From Ursidibacter maritimus (GTDB taxonomy: Bacteria > Pseudomonadota > Gammaproteobacteria > Enterobacterales > Pasteurellaceae), in the NCBI RefSeq assembly GCF_009761395.1, contig NZ_LEKN01000001.1:186001-250000 (forward strand): a stretch of DNA of 64,000 nt, written 5' to 3'. Numbering within the stretch: the first letter of the stretch is position 1; each line of letters starts with the position of its first letter. Shown one piece after another: positions 28,139 through 37,353 of this stretch. The position numbers and the translations under genes are program-made. A model generated the notes under the pieces. That model was not told the origin of the DNA, did not search any database, and was given only the letters and a program-made list of their open reading frames with translations.

Positions 28139-29885
28139 TTTGCTGATAACTCCAATATTGTGCATAATTTCGATTATCTGCTAACAGCGTCTGATGTTCT
28201 CCTTTTTCAACAATACTTCCATTGGATAACACAAAAATCTGATTAGCCGATACAATAGTCGATAATCTGTGAGCAATGACTAGGATAGTCCTATTCTTAA
28301 CCAATAAATCTAATGCTTTCTGCACAGCAAGCTCATTTTTTGTATCAAGCGAAGCGGTCGGTTCATCTAAGATCAAGATAGGAGCATTCTTCAGAATAGC
28401 TCTAGCAATGGCCAGACGCTGTTTTTCCCCTCCAGAAAAATTACTTCCCATATCATTCAATATTGTTTGGTACCCCATTGGTAGATCTTGTATAAATTGA
28501 TGACATTGAGCTTGCTTGCAAGCTGATATGACTTCTTCATCTGTAGCAGATGGCTTTGCCATTCTAATATTATTTATTACGCTATCTTGAAATAAATAAA
28601 CATCTTGGAAAACAACCGAAATTAAACTCATTAGCTGCTCTTGACTAAATTCTCTAATATCAATACCGCCAATTAAAACAGTTCCTTTCTGTGGATCTGC
28701 ATAACGTAGCAACATTCTTACTAATGTTGTTTTTCCACAGCCACTCTCTCCCACAAAAGCATTTAATGTATTTTCAGGAATATATAAATTAATATTTCGC
28801 AAAACTTCCTTATCTGAATAGGAAAAATGCAAATTTTTATATTCAATATTGTAATTCGTTGGCATTTTATCGAGCTGATTTTCAACTAATTCTGGTAATG
28901 CCATTATTTTTTCTAGTTTTTCACAACTAATTACAAATATTTCTAATAAAGATGACATTTGCACAAAAAAATTGAGTATGTCTGCAATTCTCGCCATTAA
29001 AATAACTAGCATCGCTAATAAGGCCCAATCTACACTACCAGAAACTAACCAAGATACACCAAAAATAAGAATTAGTATTAAACTCAACTGTGTAGTTGAT
29101 GTAATAATAAAATTAGGGCGTTCTCCTTTTTTAGTTCCTATATTTTGAATAGTTGCAACATCATTAATCACACGTTGAAATTTCTGTTGCTGATTTTGAG
29201 TTTGTCCTGTTAACTTAAGGATATCTAGCCCTTGAATAAATTCTATTGATTCTCCCTTTAGATGTTGCTGTGCTTCAGCCAATAGGCTAAATCCTCTTCT
29301 AAATGCTTTTCTTCTCCATAAATATAGTGGAATAATAACAATCAAGATAAATAGAATAAGAATAGAAAAACGATAATCTATAAATAACAAAAAGAAAGAA
29401 ACCGAAATAGGAATTACAGAACCATAAATTAACATACTAATTAATGTAAATGCAAAACCAGCTGCTTCATTTACACTTTGAACGAGAATAGAATTTAATT
29501 CACCTGAACGAAAGCTAGTTAAAGTACATAAAGAAACCTTTCTTAATTTTTCCCCTAATAATTTACGTAATTCAAAAGCAGCATAATGAGAATAGCCTTT
29601 TGTATCATATTGCTCCGCAATAACCCGACAGACAATAGCCATAACTAAAGAACAGATGATAAATATTAATGTTAATTGATAATTATCATTTAATTCCAAA
29701 GCCATTAAAAAAGGATACATTGATACAATCGCCACACCAAATAATATTGAAGAAAGAACTGAAAAAAATAAACTTCTCAATAACTTAGGTTTTTGTGATC
29801 CTGATGAATTTATTAAATAATAATATATGTAATAAATCGGTTTGATCTTTTGCGTTTGCTCATTAAAATAATCTTGTATCTTCAT
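28128..29885 (-). CDS. ABC transporter half, permease fused to ATPase, YbtQ-like
   Basis: 585 aa from MKIQDYFNEQTQKI, 5 nt after the upstream gene's stop. An ATG at 29933 would overlap that gene, and the choice is not certain. Six membrane helices lie in the first about 300 residues; the ATPase domain then shows Walker A VGESGCGKTTL, signature NFSGGEKQRLAIARA, Walker B ILILDEPTASLD and H-loop VIAHRLS. The fold is that of exporters, but the relatives YbtP/YbtQ import ferric yersiniabactin. It pairs with the product of the preceding gene, and position between receptor and MFS genes supports siderophore uptake. Confidence 0.88.
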   Translation of the reverse strand: MKIQDYFNEQTQKIKPIYYIYYYLINSSGSQKPKLLRSLFFSVLSSILFGVAIVSMYPFLMALELNDNYQLTLIFIICSLVMAIVCRVIAEQYDTKGYSHYAAFELRKLLGEKLRKVSLCTLTSFRSGELNSILVQSVNEAAGFAFTLISMLIYGSVIPISVSFFLLFIDYRFSILILFILIVIIPLYLWRRKAFRRGFSLLAEAQQHLKGESIEFIQGLDILKLTGQTQNQQQKFQRVINDVATIQNIGTKKGERPNFIITSTTQLSLILILIFGVSWLVSGSVDWALLAMLVILMARIADILNFFVQMSSLLEIFVISCEKLEKIMALPELVENQLDKMPTNYNIEYKNLHFSYSDKEVLRNINLYIPENTLNAFVGESGCGKTTLVRMLLRYADPQKGTVLIGGIDIREFSQEQLMSLISVVFQDVYLFQDSVINNIRMAKPSATDEEVISACKQAQCHQFIQDLPMGYQTILNDMGSNFSGGEKQRLAIARAILKNAPILILDEPTASLDTKNELAVQKALDLLVKNRTILVIAHRLSTIVSANQIFVLSNGSIVEKGEHQTLLADNRNYAQYWSYQQNGK

Positions 29886-29890
29886 TCCTA

Positions 29891-31621
29891 CTATCTCATT
29901 TTCCACTGGTGTGCTTGCTGATAATCCATCCATAGCTGTTGGTATGCTGGAGACTCTTTTAACAGATCATTATGATTACCTTTAGCGATAATTTTTCCTT
30001 GAGATAAATATATAATTTGATCTGCTTTTACAATACTTGATAATCGATGAGCAATCATAATTACCGTTTTATTCTTCATCAATGTTTGGAATATTTCAAC
30101 TAAGCTGGCTTCATTTTTTGCATCAGAGAAAGAAGTCGGTTCATCTAGTAATAATATTGGTCTATCTTGTAGAAATGCTCTCGCAATAGTTAAACGCTGT
30201 TTCTGTCCACCAGACAATAATTGCCCTCTTTCACCAACCTTTGTATTGTATTTTTCGGGCAAACTCATAATAAAATCGTGGATTTGGGCTTTCTTAGCTG
30301 CGTTTTCAATCTGCTCTTGACTTACATCATTAAGTCCATAGGAAATATTCTCTGCAATTGTGCAAGAAAATAGAAAATTATCTTGAAACACAACTGAGCA
30401 TAATGACATCAAATTCTCTGTTGGAATATGACGAATATTGCAATTCCCCAGAAGAATCTGACCGCTTGTAGTATCCCAAAAACGTAATAAAAGATTGATA
30501 ATAGTGCTCTTCCCAGACCCAGATTCTCCGACAATTGCTGTAAAAGTATTGGTTGGTACTGTAAAACTAACCTCATTCAATGCAAGCTTTTGCTGTTTAT
30601 CATAACCAAAATCTACTTGTTGAAAAGAGATAGAGTAGTCGGTTGGAAACTGATATGGTTGTTGAGTAACAATGTTATGCTCAGCTTCAATCTGATAAAT
30701 CCGTTCAATTGCAGCTCTAGATTTCTCCAATAAATGAAATAAACTCATATAGGGAAGCATCGTTTCAATTAATCCAGCAGCTAAAACTAAAAAGAAAAAG
30801 AGTGTTTCAGATGCTATAGAATGGTATTTCTGTAAAATCACTCCAGCAACAACAAGGAAAAGCATCATTGGTAACGGGCTAAATAAGCTCCTTGCCAAAC
30901 GAGTAGCTAATCCTACCCTTTTCAACCAGGCAAGCATTACCTTATTAAATTCATTTAGTGCTGTATTGAAACGACTATAAGACCCTTCACCAGCATCAAA
31001 TGTCCTGATAGTACTCATGCCTTGTACATATTCAATAAGAGAGCTATTTATATTTGCTACAGCTTTTGCATATTCATTGCGCGATAATTTACTGTGGCGC
31101 AATAACCATTTCATCAATACAAATATGGACACAGTAAATATTAAGGTTGCAAAAGCAAGTTGCCAGTCTATAAGAAAGAGTGCAAGGAAGACAAATAATG
31201 GTGTCGAGTATGCTTCTGCTCTAAGCGGAGGGGCGTCTGCAACAAAACTGTGTAGTTCGTGTACATCATCACATATTACTTTAGCCATCGCTCCCGAACC
31301 AATTTGTCTAATTTTTCCCAACGGTAGCTGACTAATTTTACTCACTAAACGCTGACGTAATATTTTTTCTAATTCAAAAGCGGCATAATGCGATTGATCG
31401 TGAGCCTTGATTTTACAAGTGTAATAACTAATTGAGATTACTAGTAATAGTATAATTTGTATAAGTGGAAATTCCTTAGTTTGCTCTGCAAGCAAAACTA
31501 TTTTGACCATTAGCACCCAAATAATTAGCTTTAAACCTTGTGATAATATTGCTAGGCCAGTAGCCAAACGTAATTGTTTAGCTACTGGAGAACAAATATC
31601 TGAATGTTGAGATATTGCCAT
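29891..31621 (-). CDS. ABC transporter half, permease fused to ATPase, YbtP-like
   Basis: 576 aa. Six membrane helices span about residues 15-300. The ATPase has Walker A VGESGSGKSTI near 365, Q-loop VVFQDNFLFS, signature LLSGGQKQRLTIARA near 470, Walker B ILLLDEPTSFSD and H-loop MIAHRLS. The D-loop reads SFSD where SALD is usual, while its partner keeps ASLD, so the heterodimer may be asymmetric. The start ATG lies 2 nt after the receptor stop, and the second ABC gene follows after 5 nt. The set looks like an inner-membrane siderophore importer. Confidence 0.88.
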   Translation of the reverse strand: MAISQHSDICSPVAKQLRLATGLAILSQGLKLIIWVLMVKIVLLAEQTKEFPLIQIILLLVISISYYTCKIKAHDQSHYAAFELEKILRQRLVSKISQLPLGKIRQIGSGAMAKVICDDVHELHSFVADAPPLRAEAYSTPLFVFLALFLIDWQLAFATLIFTVSIFVLMKWLLRHSKLSRNEYAKAVANINSSLIEYVQGMSTIRTFDAGEGSYSRFNTALNEFNKVMLAWLKRVGLATRLARSLFSPLPMMLFLVVAGVILQKYHSIASETLFFFLVLAAGLIETMLPYMSLFHLLEKSRAAIERIYQIEAEHNIVTQQPYQFPTDYSISFQQVDFGYDKQQKLALNEVSFTVPTNTFTAIVGESGSGKSTIINLLLRFWDTTSGQILLGNCNIRHIPTENLMSLCSVVFQDNFLFSCTIAENISYGLNDVSQEQIENAAKKAQIHDFIMSLPEKYNTKVGERGQLLSGGQKQRLTIARAFLQDRPILLLDEPTSFSDAKNEASLVEIFQTLMKNKTVIMIAHRLSSIVKADQIIYLSQGKIIAKGNHNDLLKESPAYQQLWMDYQQAHQWKMR

Positions 31622-31623
31622 AA

Positions 31624-33603
31624 TTAAAATCTCAGTTCCGTAGATAAGCTAAGTTGTAGTGGTTGCTGATAAGTAGTTCCTAAAGCAGTTGTCACAACTT
31701 TCTTACGAGAATTAAAGATATTATCTATATTTAGAGCCACACGACCATATTTAAAGTTATAGGCAATATGTGCATTTGCTTGTGAATAAGCACTTATACG
31801 AGATTCTTGACTATTCGCTTGATTAGAGAAATAACCATCTGTCCAACGAATATCACCTCCGATTTCAACTCCTATAGGGAATTGATAATAACCGCCCAAA
31901 TTTAAGGTATAACGAGGTGATCTCGCAAGTTCATTTCCTTGATAGCTAGCAATCGGATAGGATTTCAGCTTCGTTTTTAGCAATCCTACACCTCCAAATA
32001 AGTGAAAGCGATCTGCAACCTCCCAATTTGCATTAAGCTCAGCACCGTAAGTATGAACTTTATCCGCATTATGAATGTAAACTGCTCGCCCTTCAGTGTA
32101 TGGAATTTGCATATCTTTGTAGTCGTTATAGAAAACGTTACTTGTCACTAACCAACGTTTATCTTGAGATTTCCAACGATGATAGAGTTCATAATTCCAA
32201 ACAAACTCAGCCTTATAAGTATAAGTTTTAAATGGTGGTGCAAATGTAATTCCTGCACCACCAGGATTATATCCTCGTCCTACTTTCATACCTATACGCT
32301 GATACTCATCCACCAAATAAGCAATATCTAACTTTGGTAAAAAGACATTCTTTTTGTCTTGATGATCTAGTGCAAAACGACCTAGCCCACCAACGCGTTT
32401 GTGTTTTTCCTGCTCATAACGACCAAATATACTTATTTCTAAGTTTGTAGTTGGATTAAATGTCAGTTCACCAAAAATAGCTTTGGTTTTTGTTGTATCT
32501 TTGTAAGCATTCAGAACATTCATTGAAACGGAGTCATCTTGGTTTCCTTCAAAATAAAAAATACCGAGTAAGCCACGATGGTTTCCATAATCATATTTCA
32601 AAGTAGGTTCAACTTGCCATTCCCTACCATCCACACGAGCTGGAGCACCTTTAGGAAAGTTTAAAGATAAGCGATCATGAATGTAATTCGTATAAATAGC
32701 TCTATTTTCTAGCTTCCACTCTGGAGATAACTGATAACCGATTTCCCAAATAGAAGAACCTGAACGAGTTTGAAATACTGGACGATACTGATTACTCACT
32801 GCATTTGGAGTATTTTCTCCCTGCGGAGATTTTGACTTTATATGATTAAAAGTTAAGCGACTGTAAAAATCAGGTAAGTTAGATGGTAACCAAAGTAATT
32901 TGGCTCTTGTCGTTGTTGTTTCAAATTGGCGAGAATTTCCAGCAGGAGAATACGTTGCTAAATTTTCAAACGATTTTCTTCCTTGTCTATCCACACTAAG
33001 ACGGAATAATACTTCATCTCGTATAATAGGACCTGATAGCATTGCTGCTACTTGATAGCGACTTTGATTGCCTACAGTTATCTTTGTGGCGCCTTCCCAC
33101 TCAGAAGTAGGATCATTACTCTGCATAATAATTGATCCCGCAATGGCATTTCGACCTTGAGCATAACTTTGTGGACCTTTATATACTTCTACCTGTTTTA
33201 TATCCCACAAAGATTTTGTACCATACGCTAATTCATTATAATTGGAGGTTCTCCCATCAATTTGAGTATTTAATCTTGGTCTTGCTCCAGCAAAGAAAGC
33301 GACTGCCCCAGGTCCAGCTCCCTCAATACCACGAATGGTAGGTAAATCATTCCCTAAGCCGGTTTCTAAAATATTCGTGTTATTTCTAATTAACTGGTTT
33401 AGTGCCGAATAATTAGGCTTCCTAACCATCTCTTTATAGCTAAATAGCTCTAAACTAGAACTTGTTGTAGACCGACTACGTTCAAATTTTTCACCTATAA
33501 CCGTAATCTCGTCTAATTTTTCTGGTTTTCCTTCTGTTGCTAACGTATTGCTTGTATAAATAGCACTACATATCGATAGAGAAGTCATCATATATTTCCG
33601 CAT
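31624..33603 (-). CDS. TonB-dependent siderophore receptor (FyuA-like position)
   Basis: 659 aa from MRKYMMTSLSICSAIYT, with AGGAG 6 nt upstream; a GTG two codons earlier is less likely. Signal peptide to about residue 22, TonB box LDEITVIGEK, plug domain to about residue 170 with DLPTIRGIEG, QIDGRTSNYNEL and QVEVYKGPQSYAQGRNAIAGSI. The 22-strand barrel ends in STELRF with terminal Phe. Receptor length and gene order (receptor, two ABC halves, MFS) match the FyuA/YbtPQX arrangement; the substrate is not known. A Fur-like site sits upstream, which suits iron repression. Confidence 0.92.
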   Translation of the reverse strand: MRKYMMTSLSICSAIYTSNTLATEGKPEKLDEITVIGEKFERSRSTTSSSLELFSYKEMVRKPNYSALNQLIRNNTNILETGLGNDLPTIRGIEGAGPGAVAFFAGARPRLNTQIDGRTSNYNELAYGTKSLWDIKQVEVYKGPQSYAQGRNAIAGSIIMQSNDPTSEWEGATKITVGNQSRYQVAAMLSGPIIRDEVLFRLSVDRQGRKSFENLATYSPAGNSRQFETTTTRAKLLWLPSNLPDFYSRLTFNHIKSKSPQGENTPNAVSNQYRPVFQTRSGSSIWEIGYQLSPEWKLENRAIYTNYIHDRLSLNFPKGAPARVDGREWQVEPTLKYDYGNHRGLLGIFYFEGNQDDSVSMNVLNAYKDTTKTKAIFGELTFNPTTNLEISIFGRYEQEKHKRVGGLGRFALDHQDKKNVFLPKLDIAYLVDEYQRIGMKVGRGYNPGGAGITFAPPFKTYTYKAEFVWNYELYHRWKSQDKRWLVTSNVFYNDYKDMQIPYTEGRAVYIHNADKVHTYGAELNANWEVADRFHLFGGVGLLKTKLKSYPIASYQGNELARSPRYTLNLGGYYQFPIGVEIGGDIRWTDGYFSNQANSQESRISAYSQANAHIAYNFKYGRVALNIDNIFNSRKKVVTTALGTTYQQPLQLSLSTELRF

Positions 33604-33675
33604 AAACACTCCTTGGTTTACAAAATATTAAAACAAAAAATATTTTTGTAAATTTTACTAAAGCAAATCATAATT

Positions 33676-33694
33676 GTAAATGAGAATTGTTATA
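33676..33694. promoter_or_regulatory. Fur-box-like site between the siderophore receptor and tetR genes
   Basis: The 19-mer GTAAATGAGAATTGTTATA matches the classical Fur box at 14 of 19 positions by hand count. It lies 73 bases before the receptor start and 53 before the divergent TetR gene, so it could control both. Confidence 0.55.
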
Positions 33695-33746
33695 AACTTG
33701 CATTTTAAAAATATACCGTTAAGATCCGCAATGTTGGGGGAATAAG

Positions 33747-34331
33747 ATGAAAAAGATTGATAAACTCAAACTGATTGCCGAACAACTATTTTCAGCACAA
33801 GGTTTGAAAAGGGTTTCTATTGACGAAATTTGCCAACAATCCAAGGTAAGCCGGGTCACTTTTTATAAGCATTTCAAAAATAAAAAAGCATTGATAAAAG
33901 AACTATTTACCGAGCAAAAAAATACAACTCGTCAGGCTTTTTTACAATTACTGGAACAGCAAGCAAGTCTAGAAGAAATCATTGAAACTATTTTTTCTTT
34001 ACAGAAAAAAGCTCTAGATGGCTTGTATAGTCAAGCAATACTATCTGATTTACATTCCTTAGATCTTGAATTAACAATGTTTTTCCGAGAAATGGAGCAA
34101 GAAAAACACGATTTTATGCACTATTTTTTTACACAATTACAGGAGAAAGATATTATTGCGAGAGATATTCCTATTGTTTTAATAGATATGCTGATTAAAG
34201 CTCTTGATATATTTTCTCGAAAAAAAGAGATCACTAATCACTATATAGGTAATGAACAACAGCTCTTCCAAGATCTGCTACGAATTTTTATTTACGGAAT
34301 TAGTAGCCAAACGAAAAATAACAAACAATAA
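33747..34331 (+). CDS. TetR/AcrR family regulator
   Basis: 194 aa. The N-terminal helix-turn-helix is IAEQLFSAQGLKRVSIDEICQQ followed by SKVSRVTFYKHFKNKKALI (about residues 9-50). The C-terminal ligand domain is unlike any I recognise, rich in Gln and Phe. GGGGGAATAAG precedes the ATG. It is divergent from the siderophore-type operon and shares its regulatory region, so it probably controls that operon, perhaps sensing the ligand. TetR control of a ybt-like set differs from the AraC regulator YbtA. Confidence 0.9.
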   Translation: MKKIDKLKLIAEQLFSAQGLKRVSIDEICQQSKVSRVTFYKHFKNKKALIKELFTEQKNTTRQAFLQLLEQQASLEEIIETIFSLQKKALDGLYSQAILSDLHSLDLELTMFFREMEQEKHDFMHYFFTQLQEKDIIARDIPIVLIDMLIKALDIFSRKKEITNHYIGNEQQLFQDLLRIFIYGISSQTKNNKQ

Positions 34332-34367
34332 TGTAAATTAGTATCTCATTGTTTAAAGGGAAATAAA

Positions 34368-34715
34368 ATGACAAAAGTCTATGGTATTAAAAACTGCGAT
34401 ACCGTCAAAAAAGCAATTAAATGGTTAGCAGATAACGCTTTATCGCCACAGTTACACGATTATCGAGTAGATGGTTTAGATGCAAATTGGTTGGCACAAA
34501 TGGCAGATAAATTTGGTTGGGAAAATTTAGTTAATAAACGCAGTACTACTTGGCGTGGACTAGATGATGAGATTAAAAATAATTTAAGTAAAGAGCTAGC
34601 GTTAAAAGTACTTAATGAACAACCCACACTGATTAAACGCCCTATCGTTTTAACCGAGAATATTGCGTTAATTGGTTTTAATGAAACAGAATATGAACAG
34701 GCTTTTGGTAAATAA
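34368..34715 (+). CDS. yffB: ArsC/Spx-like protein YffB
   Basis: 115 aa, thioredoxin-fold ArsC family. Only the N-terminal cysteine is present ([16 protein letters not shown]), as in YffB, with the later RPIVLTEN motif of the family at about residue 88. Arsenate reduction is doubtful; E. coli YffB function is unsettled. It lies directly before dapE (1 base between stop and start), the same order as in E. coli and Haemophilus. Confidence 0.93.
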   Translation: MTKVYGIKNCDTVKKAIKWLADNALSPQLHDYRVDGLDANWLAQMADKFGWENLVNKRSTTWRGLDDEIKNNLSKELALKVLNEQPTLIKRPIVLTENIALIGFNETEYEQAFGK

Positions 34716-34716
34716 T

Positions 34717-35853
34717 ATGAAGAACCAAATTATTAACTTAGCACAAGGGCTAATTCAACGTCCATCTATTAGCCCCGATGATCAATGCTGTCAGCAACTC
34801 ATTGCAGAACGTTTAGAAGCGGTAGGATTTAAATTGGAATGGTTACCTTTTGGTGATACATTAAATTTATGGGCAACTCACGGTGAAGGGCAGTGTTTTG
34901 CTTTTGCGGGTCATACTGATGTGGTGCCTGTTGGGGATGAGAAACAGTGGATTTATCCACCTTTTGAAGGCCGTATCGTCGATAATATGCTTTACGGGCG
35001 TGGTGCTGCAGATATGAAAGGTTCATTAGCGGCAATGGTTGTCGCTGCAGAAAATTTTGTAAGACATAATCCTAATCATAAAGGTAAAATCGGATTACTC
35101 ATTACGTCTGATGAAGAGGCCTCCGCCAAAGATGGCACAGTGAAAGTGGTTGAAACGCTTATTCAGCGTCAAGAGCCTATCCATTACTGCGTTGTGGGTG
35201 AACCATCGAGTAGCAAGCAATTAGGTGATGTGATTAAAAACGGGCGTAGAGGATCCATTACTGCCGATCTCTATATTGAAGGTATTCAAGGACACGTTGC
35301 ATATCCTCATCTTGCTGAAAATCCCGTACATAAAGCCTTACCATTCTTGGCTGAATTAACCAGCTATCAATGGGATCAAGGTAACGAATTCTTCCCACCG
35401 ACCAGTTTACAAGTTGCTAATGTAAAAGCAGGAACAGGGAGCAACAACGTGATACCCGGGGAGTTATTTGTGCAGTTTAACTTACGCTATTGTACGGAAG
35501 TAAACGATGAATTGATTAAACAAAAAGTCGCAGAAATGCTTGAAAAACATGGCTTAAAATATCGTATTAGTTGGCACTTATCAGGCAAACCTTTTTTAAC
35601 TGCTAAAGGAAAACTCGTTGATACAGCAGTCAAAGTATTGCAAAAAATTACCCAAATCACACCGCGTCTTGATACCGGGGGCGGTACTTCTGATGCTCGC
35701 TTTATCGCACCAATGGGTGCTGAAGTGATTGAGTTTGGCCCATTAAACGCCACCATTCATAAAGTGAATGAATGCGTTGATATAGACGATTTAGCAACTT
35801 GCGGTGAAGTTTATTATGCAATTCTTGAAGACGTTTTAGCCGAGTCAAATTAA
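34717..35853 (+). CDS. dapE: N-succinyl-L,L-diaminopimelate desuccinylase
   Basis: 378 aa from [17 protein letters not shown]; the longer frame from 34672 overlaps yffB. A di-zinc M20 peptidase-like enzyme of lysine and diaminopimelate synthesis, needed for the cell wall. Metal and catalytic residues: [12 protein letters not shown] near residue 65, [10 protein letters not shown] near 96, [11 protein letters not shown] near 132 and [14 protein letters not shown] near the end. It is in the unit yffB-dapE-M15 peptidase-rsmJ, with the next ATG immediately after its stop. Confidence 0.97.
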   Translation: MKNQIINLAQGLIQRPSISPDDQCCQQLIAERLEAVGFKLEWLPFGDTLNLWATHGEGQCFAFAGHTDVVPVGDEKQWIYPPFEGRIVDNMLYGRGAADMKGSLAAMVVAAENFVRHNPNHKGKIGLLITSDEEASAKDGTVKVVETLIQRQEPIHYCVVGEPSSSKQLGDVIKNGRRGSITADLYIEGIQGHVAYPHLAENPVHKALPFLAELTSYQWDQGNEFFPPTSLQVANVKAGTGSNNVIPGELFVQFNLRYCTEVNDELIKQKVAEMLEKHGLKYRISWHLSGKPFLTAKGKLVDTAVKVLQKITQITPRLDTGGGTSDARFIAPMGAEVIEFGPLNATIHKVNECVDIDDLATCGEVYYAILEDVLAESN

Positions 35854-36537
35854 ATGAGTGTTCACAATTTAAATGATGTACTCACAGGGAAAACAAGGCA
35901 GCATCTTATTCCTTTGGTAAATGAGTTATCCTCAAACCATTACTTGCAAGCAGATGTTGCTACTGCCTTTGTACAATTACAGCAAGCAGCAAAAAATGTA
36001 GGGTTTAATTTGCAACCAGCCAGTACCTTTCGTGATTTTGAACGACAACAGCAAATTTGGAATGCAAAATTTAATGGTGAACGTAAAGTCCACGATGATG
36101 ATGGCAATGCGATTGATCTAAGTTCACTCAATGAGTGGCAAAAATGTCAGGCCATTCTGCGTTGGTCTGCAATTCCTGGAGCAAGTCGTCATCATTGGGG
36201 AACAGAAATTGATATTTTCGACCCTGATTTATTGCCACAAGGGCAAAAATTGCAGTTAGAACCTTGGGAGTATCAGACAGGTGGATATTTTCAACGCTTG
36301 GCTAATTGGCTCTTGGCTAATGCGGAACAATTTGGTTTTTATTTTCCGTTTATGGATAGAGAAGATAAAAAAATAGGGATAGAGCCTTGGCATATCAGTT
36401 ATTTTCCGCTTGCTGACCACTATGAGCGGTTAGTTTCGCCACAAATTTTGCAACAAGCGTGGCAAAATGAAAACGTTGCAGGAAAAGATTGCTTGAATGC
36501 CCATATCGATGAACTCTTTGAACATTTTATTTTATGA
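35854..36537 (+). CDS. M15 family peptidase (VanY-like D,D- or L,D-carboxypeptidase)
   Basis: 227 aa with no visible signal peptide. The M15B zinc site is visible as [13 protein letters not shown] near residue 112 and [10 protein letters not shown] near 175. [23 protein letters not shown] is typical of the family. The start follows the dapE stop directly, and its end overlaps rsmJ by 4 nt (ATGA). Lack of an export signal suggests a cytoplasmic role in peptidoglycan recycling, or an unrecognised route. I do not recognise a specific gene name. Confidence 0.88.
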   Translation: MSVHNLNDVLTGKTRQHLIPLVNELSSNHYLQADVATAFVQLQQAAKNVGFNLQPASTFRDFERQQQIWNAKFNGERKVHDDDGNAIDLSSLNEWQKCQAILRWSAIPGASRHHWGTEIDIFDPDLLPQGQKLQLEPWEYQTGGYFQRLANWLLANAEQFGFYFPFMDREDKKIGIEPWHISYFPLADHYERLVSPQILQQAWQNENVAGKDCLNAHIDELFEHFIL

Positions 36538-37286
36538 TCCAACTGATTAACGAAAGCGATTATCACAGCAAATTTCAGTCTATTTGCGACAAATGGCAAC
36601 TGGTTCACGACAACAATGCTATTTTAGCCTTGGTTCTCACCAATGAACGTTTAGAACTACGCAAAGTAGATGAGCATAAATTAGGTGCGATTGCAGTCAA
36701 TTTTGTCGATGGTACTCTCGCACACCGCCGAAAATTTGGTGGCGGACGTGGCGAAGCTGTAGCAAAAGCGGTGGGTATTAAAGGCGATTATCTACCGACT
36801 GTAATTGATGCAACTGCAGGACTAGGACGAGATGCCTTTGTCTTGGCTTGTGTTGGTTGCCAAGTGACTTTAGTGGAGCGTAACCCAATTGTATGTGCTT
36901 TGCTTGAAGATGGATTAGAGCGAGCTTACCTTGATGCTGAGATTGGGCAATTTATGCAGCAACGGATGAAACTTTCTACTGCTCGTTCTATTTATGAGTT
37001 AAATCCTAGCCTAGATTACACTGATGTGGTTTATCTTGACCCAATGTATCCCCACAAGCAAAAAAGTGCATTAGTTAAAAAAGAGATGCGGGTTTTCCAA
37101 CATTTAGTGGGGGCGGACTTAGATTCCGATGATTTTTTCTCTCCAGCGAAGCAATTAGCTCGTAAACGTGTTGTGGTTAAACGCCCAGACTATGCTCCGT
37201 TCCTTGCCGAGCAGAAACCTGATTTTAGCCAAGAGACTAAGAACCATCGTTTTGATGTTTATTTATCACATCTCGCTAATCATTAA
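36534..37286 (+). CDS. rsmJ: 16S rRNA (guanine-N2-)-methyltransferase RsmJ
   Basis: 250 aa, methylating G1516 of 16S rRNA in E. coli (YhiQ). The SAM-binding segment is [19 protein letters not shown] near residue 96, the following acidic strand VTLVERNP, and the catalytic-type [12 protein letters not shown] near 165. [13 protein letters not shown] is conserved in the family. It overlaps the peptidase gene by 4 nt. It ends at a strong terminator shared with the convergent lipoprotein gene. Confidence 0.97.
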   Translation: MIQLINESDYHSKFQSICDKWQLVHDNNAILALVLTNERLELRKVDEHKLGAIAVNFVDGTLAHRRKFGGGRGEAVAKAVGIKGDYLPTVIDATAGLGRDAFVLACVGCQVTLVERNPIVCALLEDGLERAYLDAEIGQFMQQRMKLSTARSIYELNPSLDYTDVVYLDPMYPHKQKSALVKKEMRVFQHLVGADLDSDDFFSPAKQLARKRVVVKRPDYAPFLAEQKPDFSQETKNHRFDVYLSHLANH

Positions 37287-37293
37287 ATATAAA

Positions 37294-37335
37294 AAGCGGT
37301 TGGATTTGTAAATTTCTTTGCAAATCCAACCGCTT
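37294..37335. terminator. Bidirectional terminator after rsmJ (paired uptake signals)
   Basis: AAGCGGTTGGATTTG (37294-37308) and CAAATCCAACCGCTT (37321-37335) form a perfect 15-bp stem with a 12-nt loop. This is the longest uptake-signal stem in the window, between convergent genes. Confidence 0.85.
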
Positions 37336-37353
37336 CTAATACTTATAACCTAA

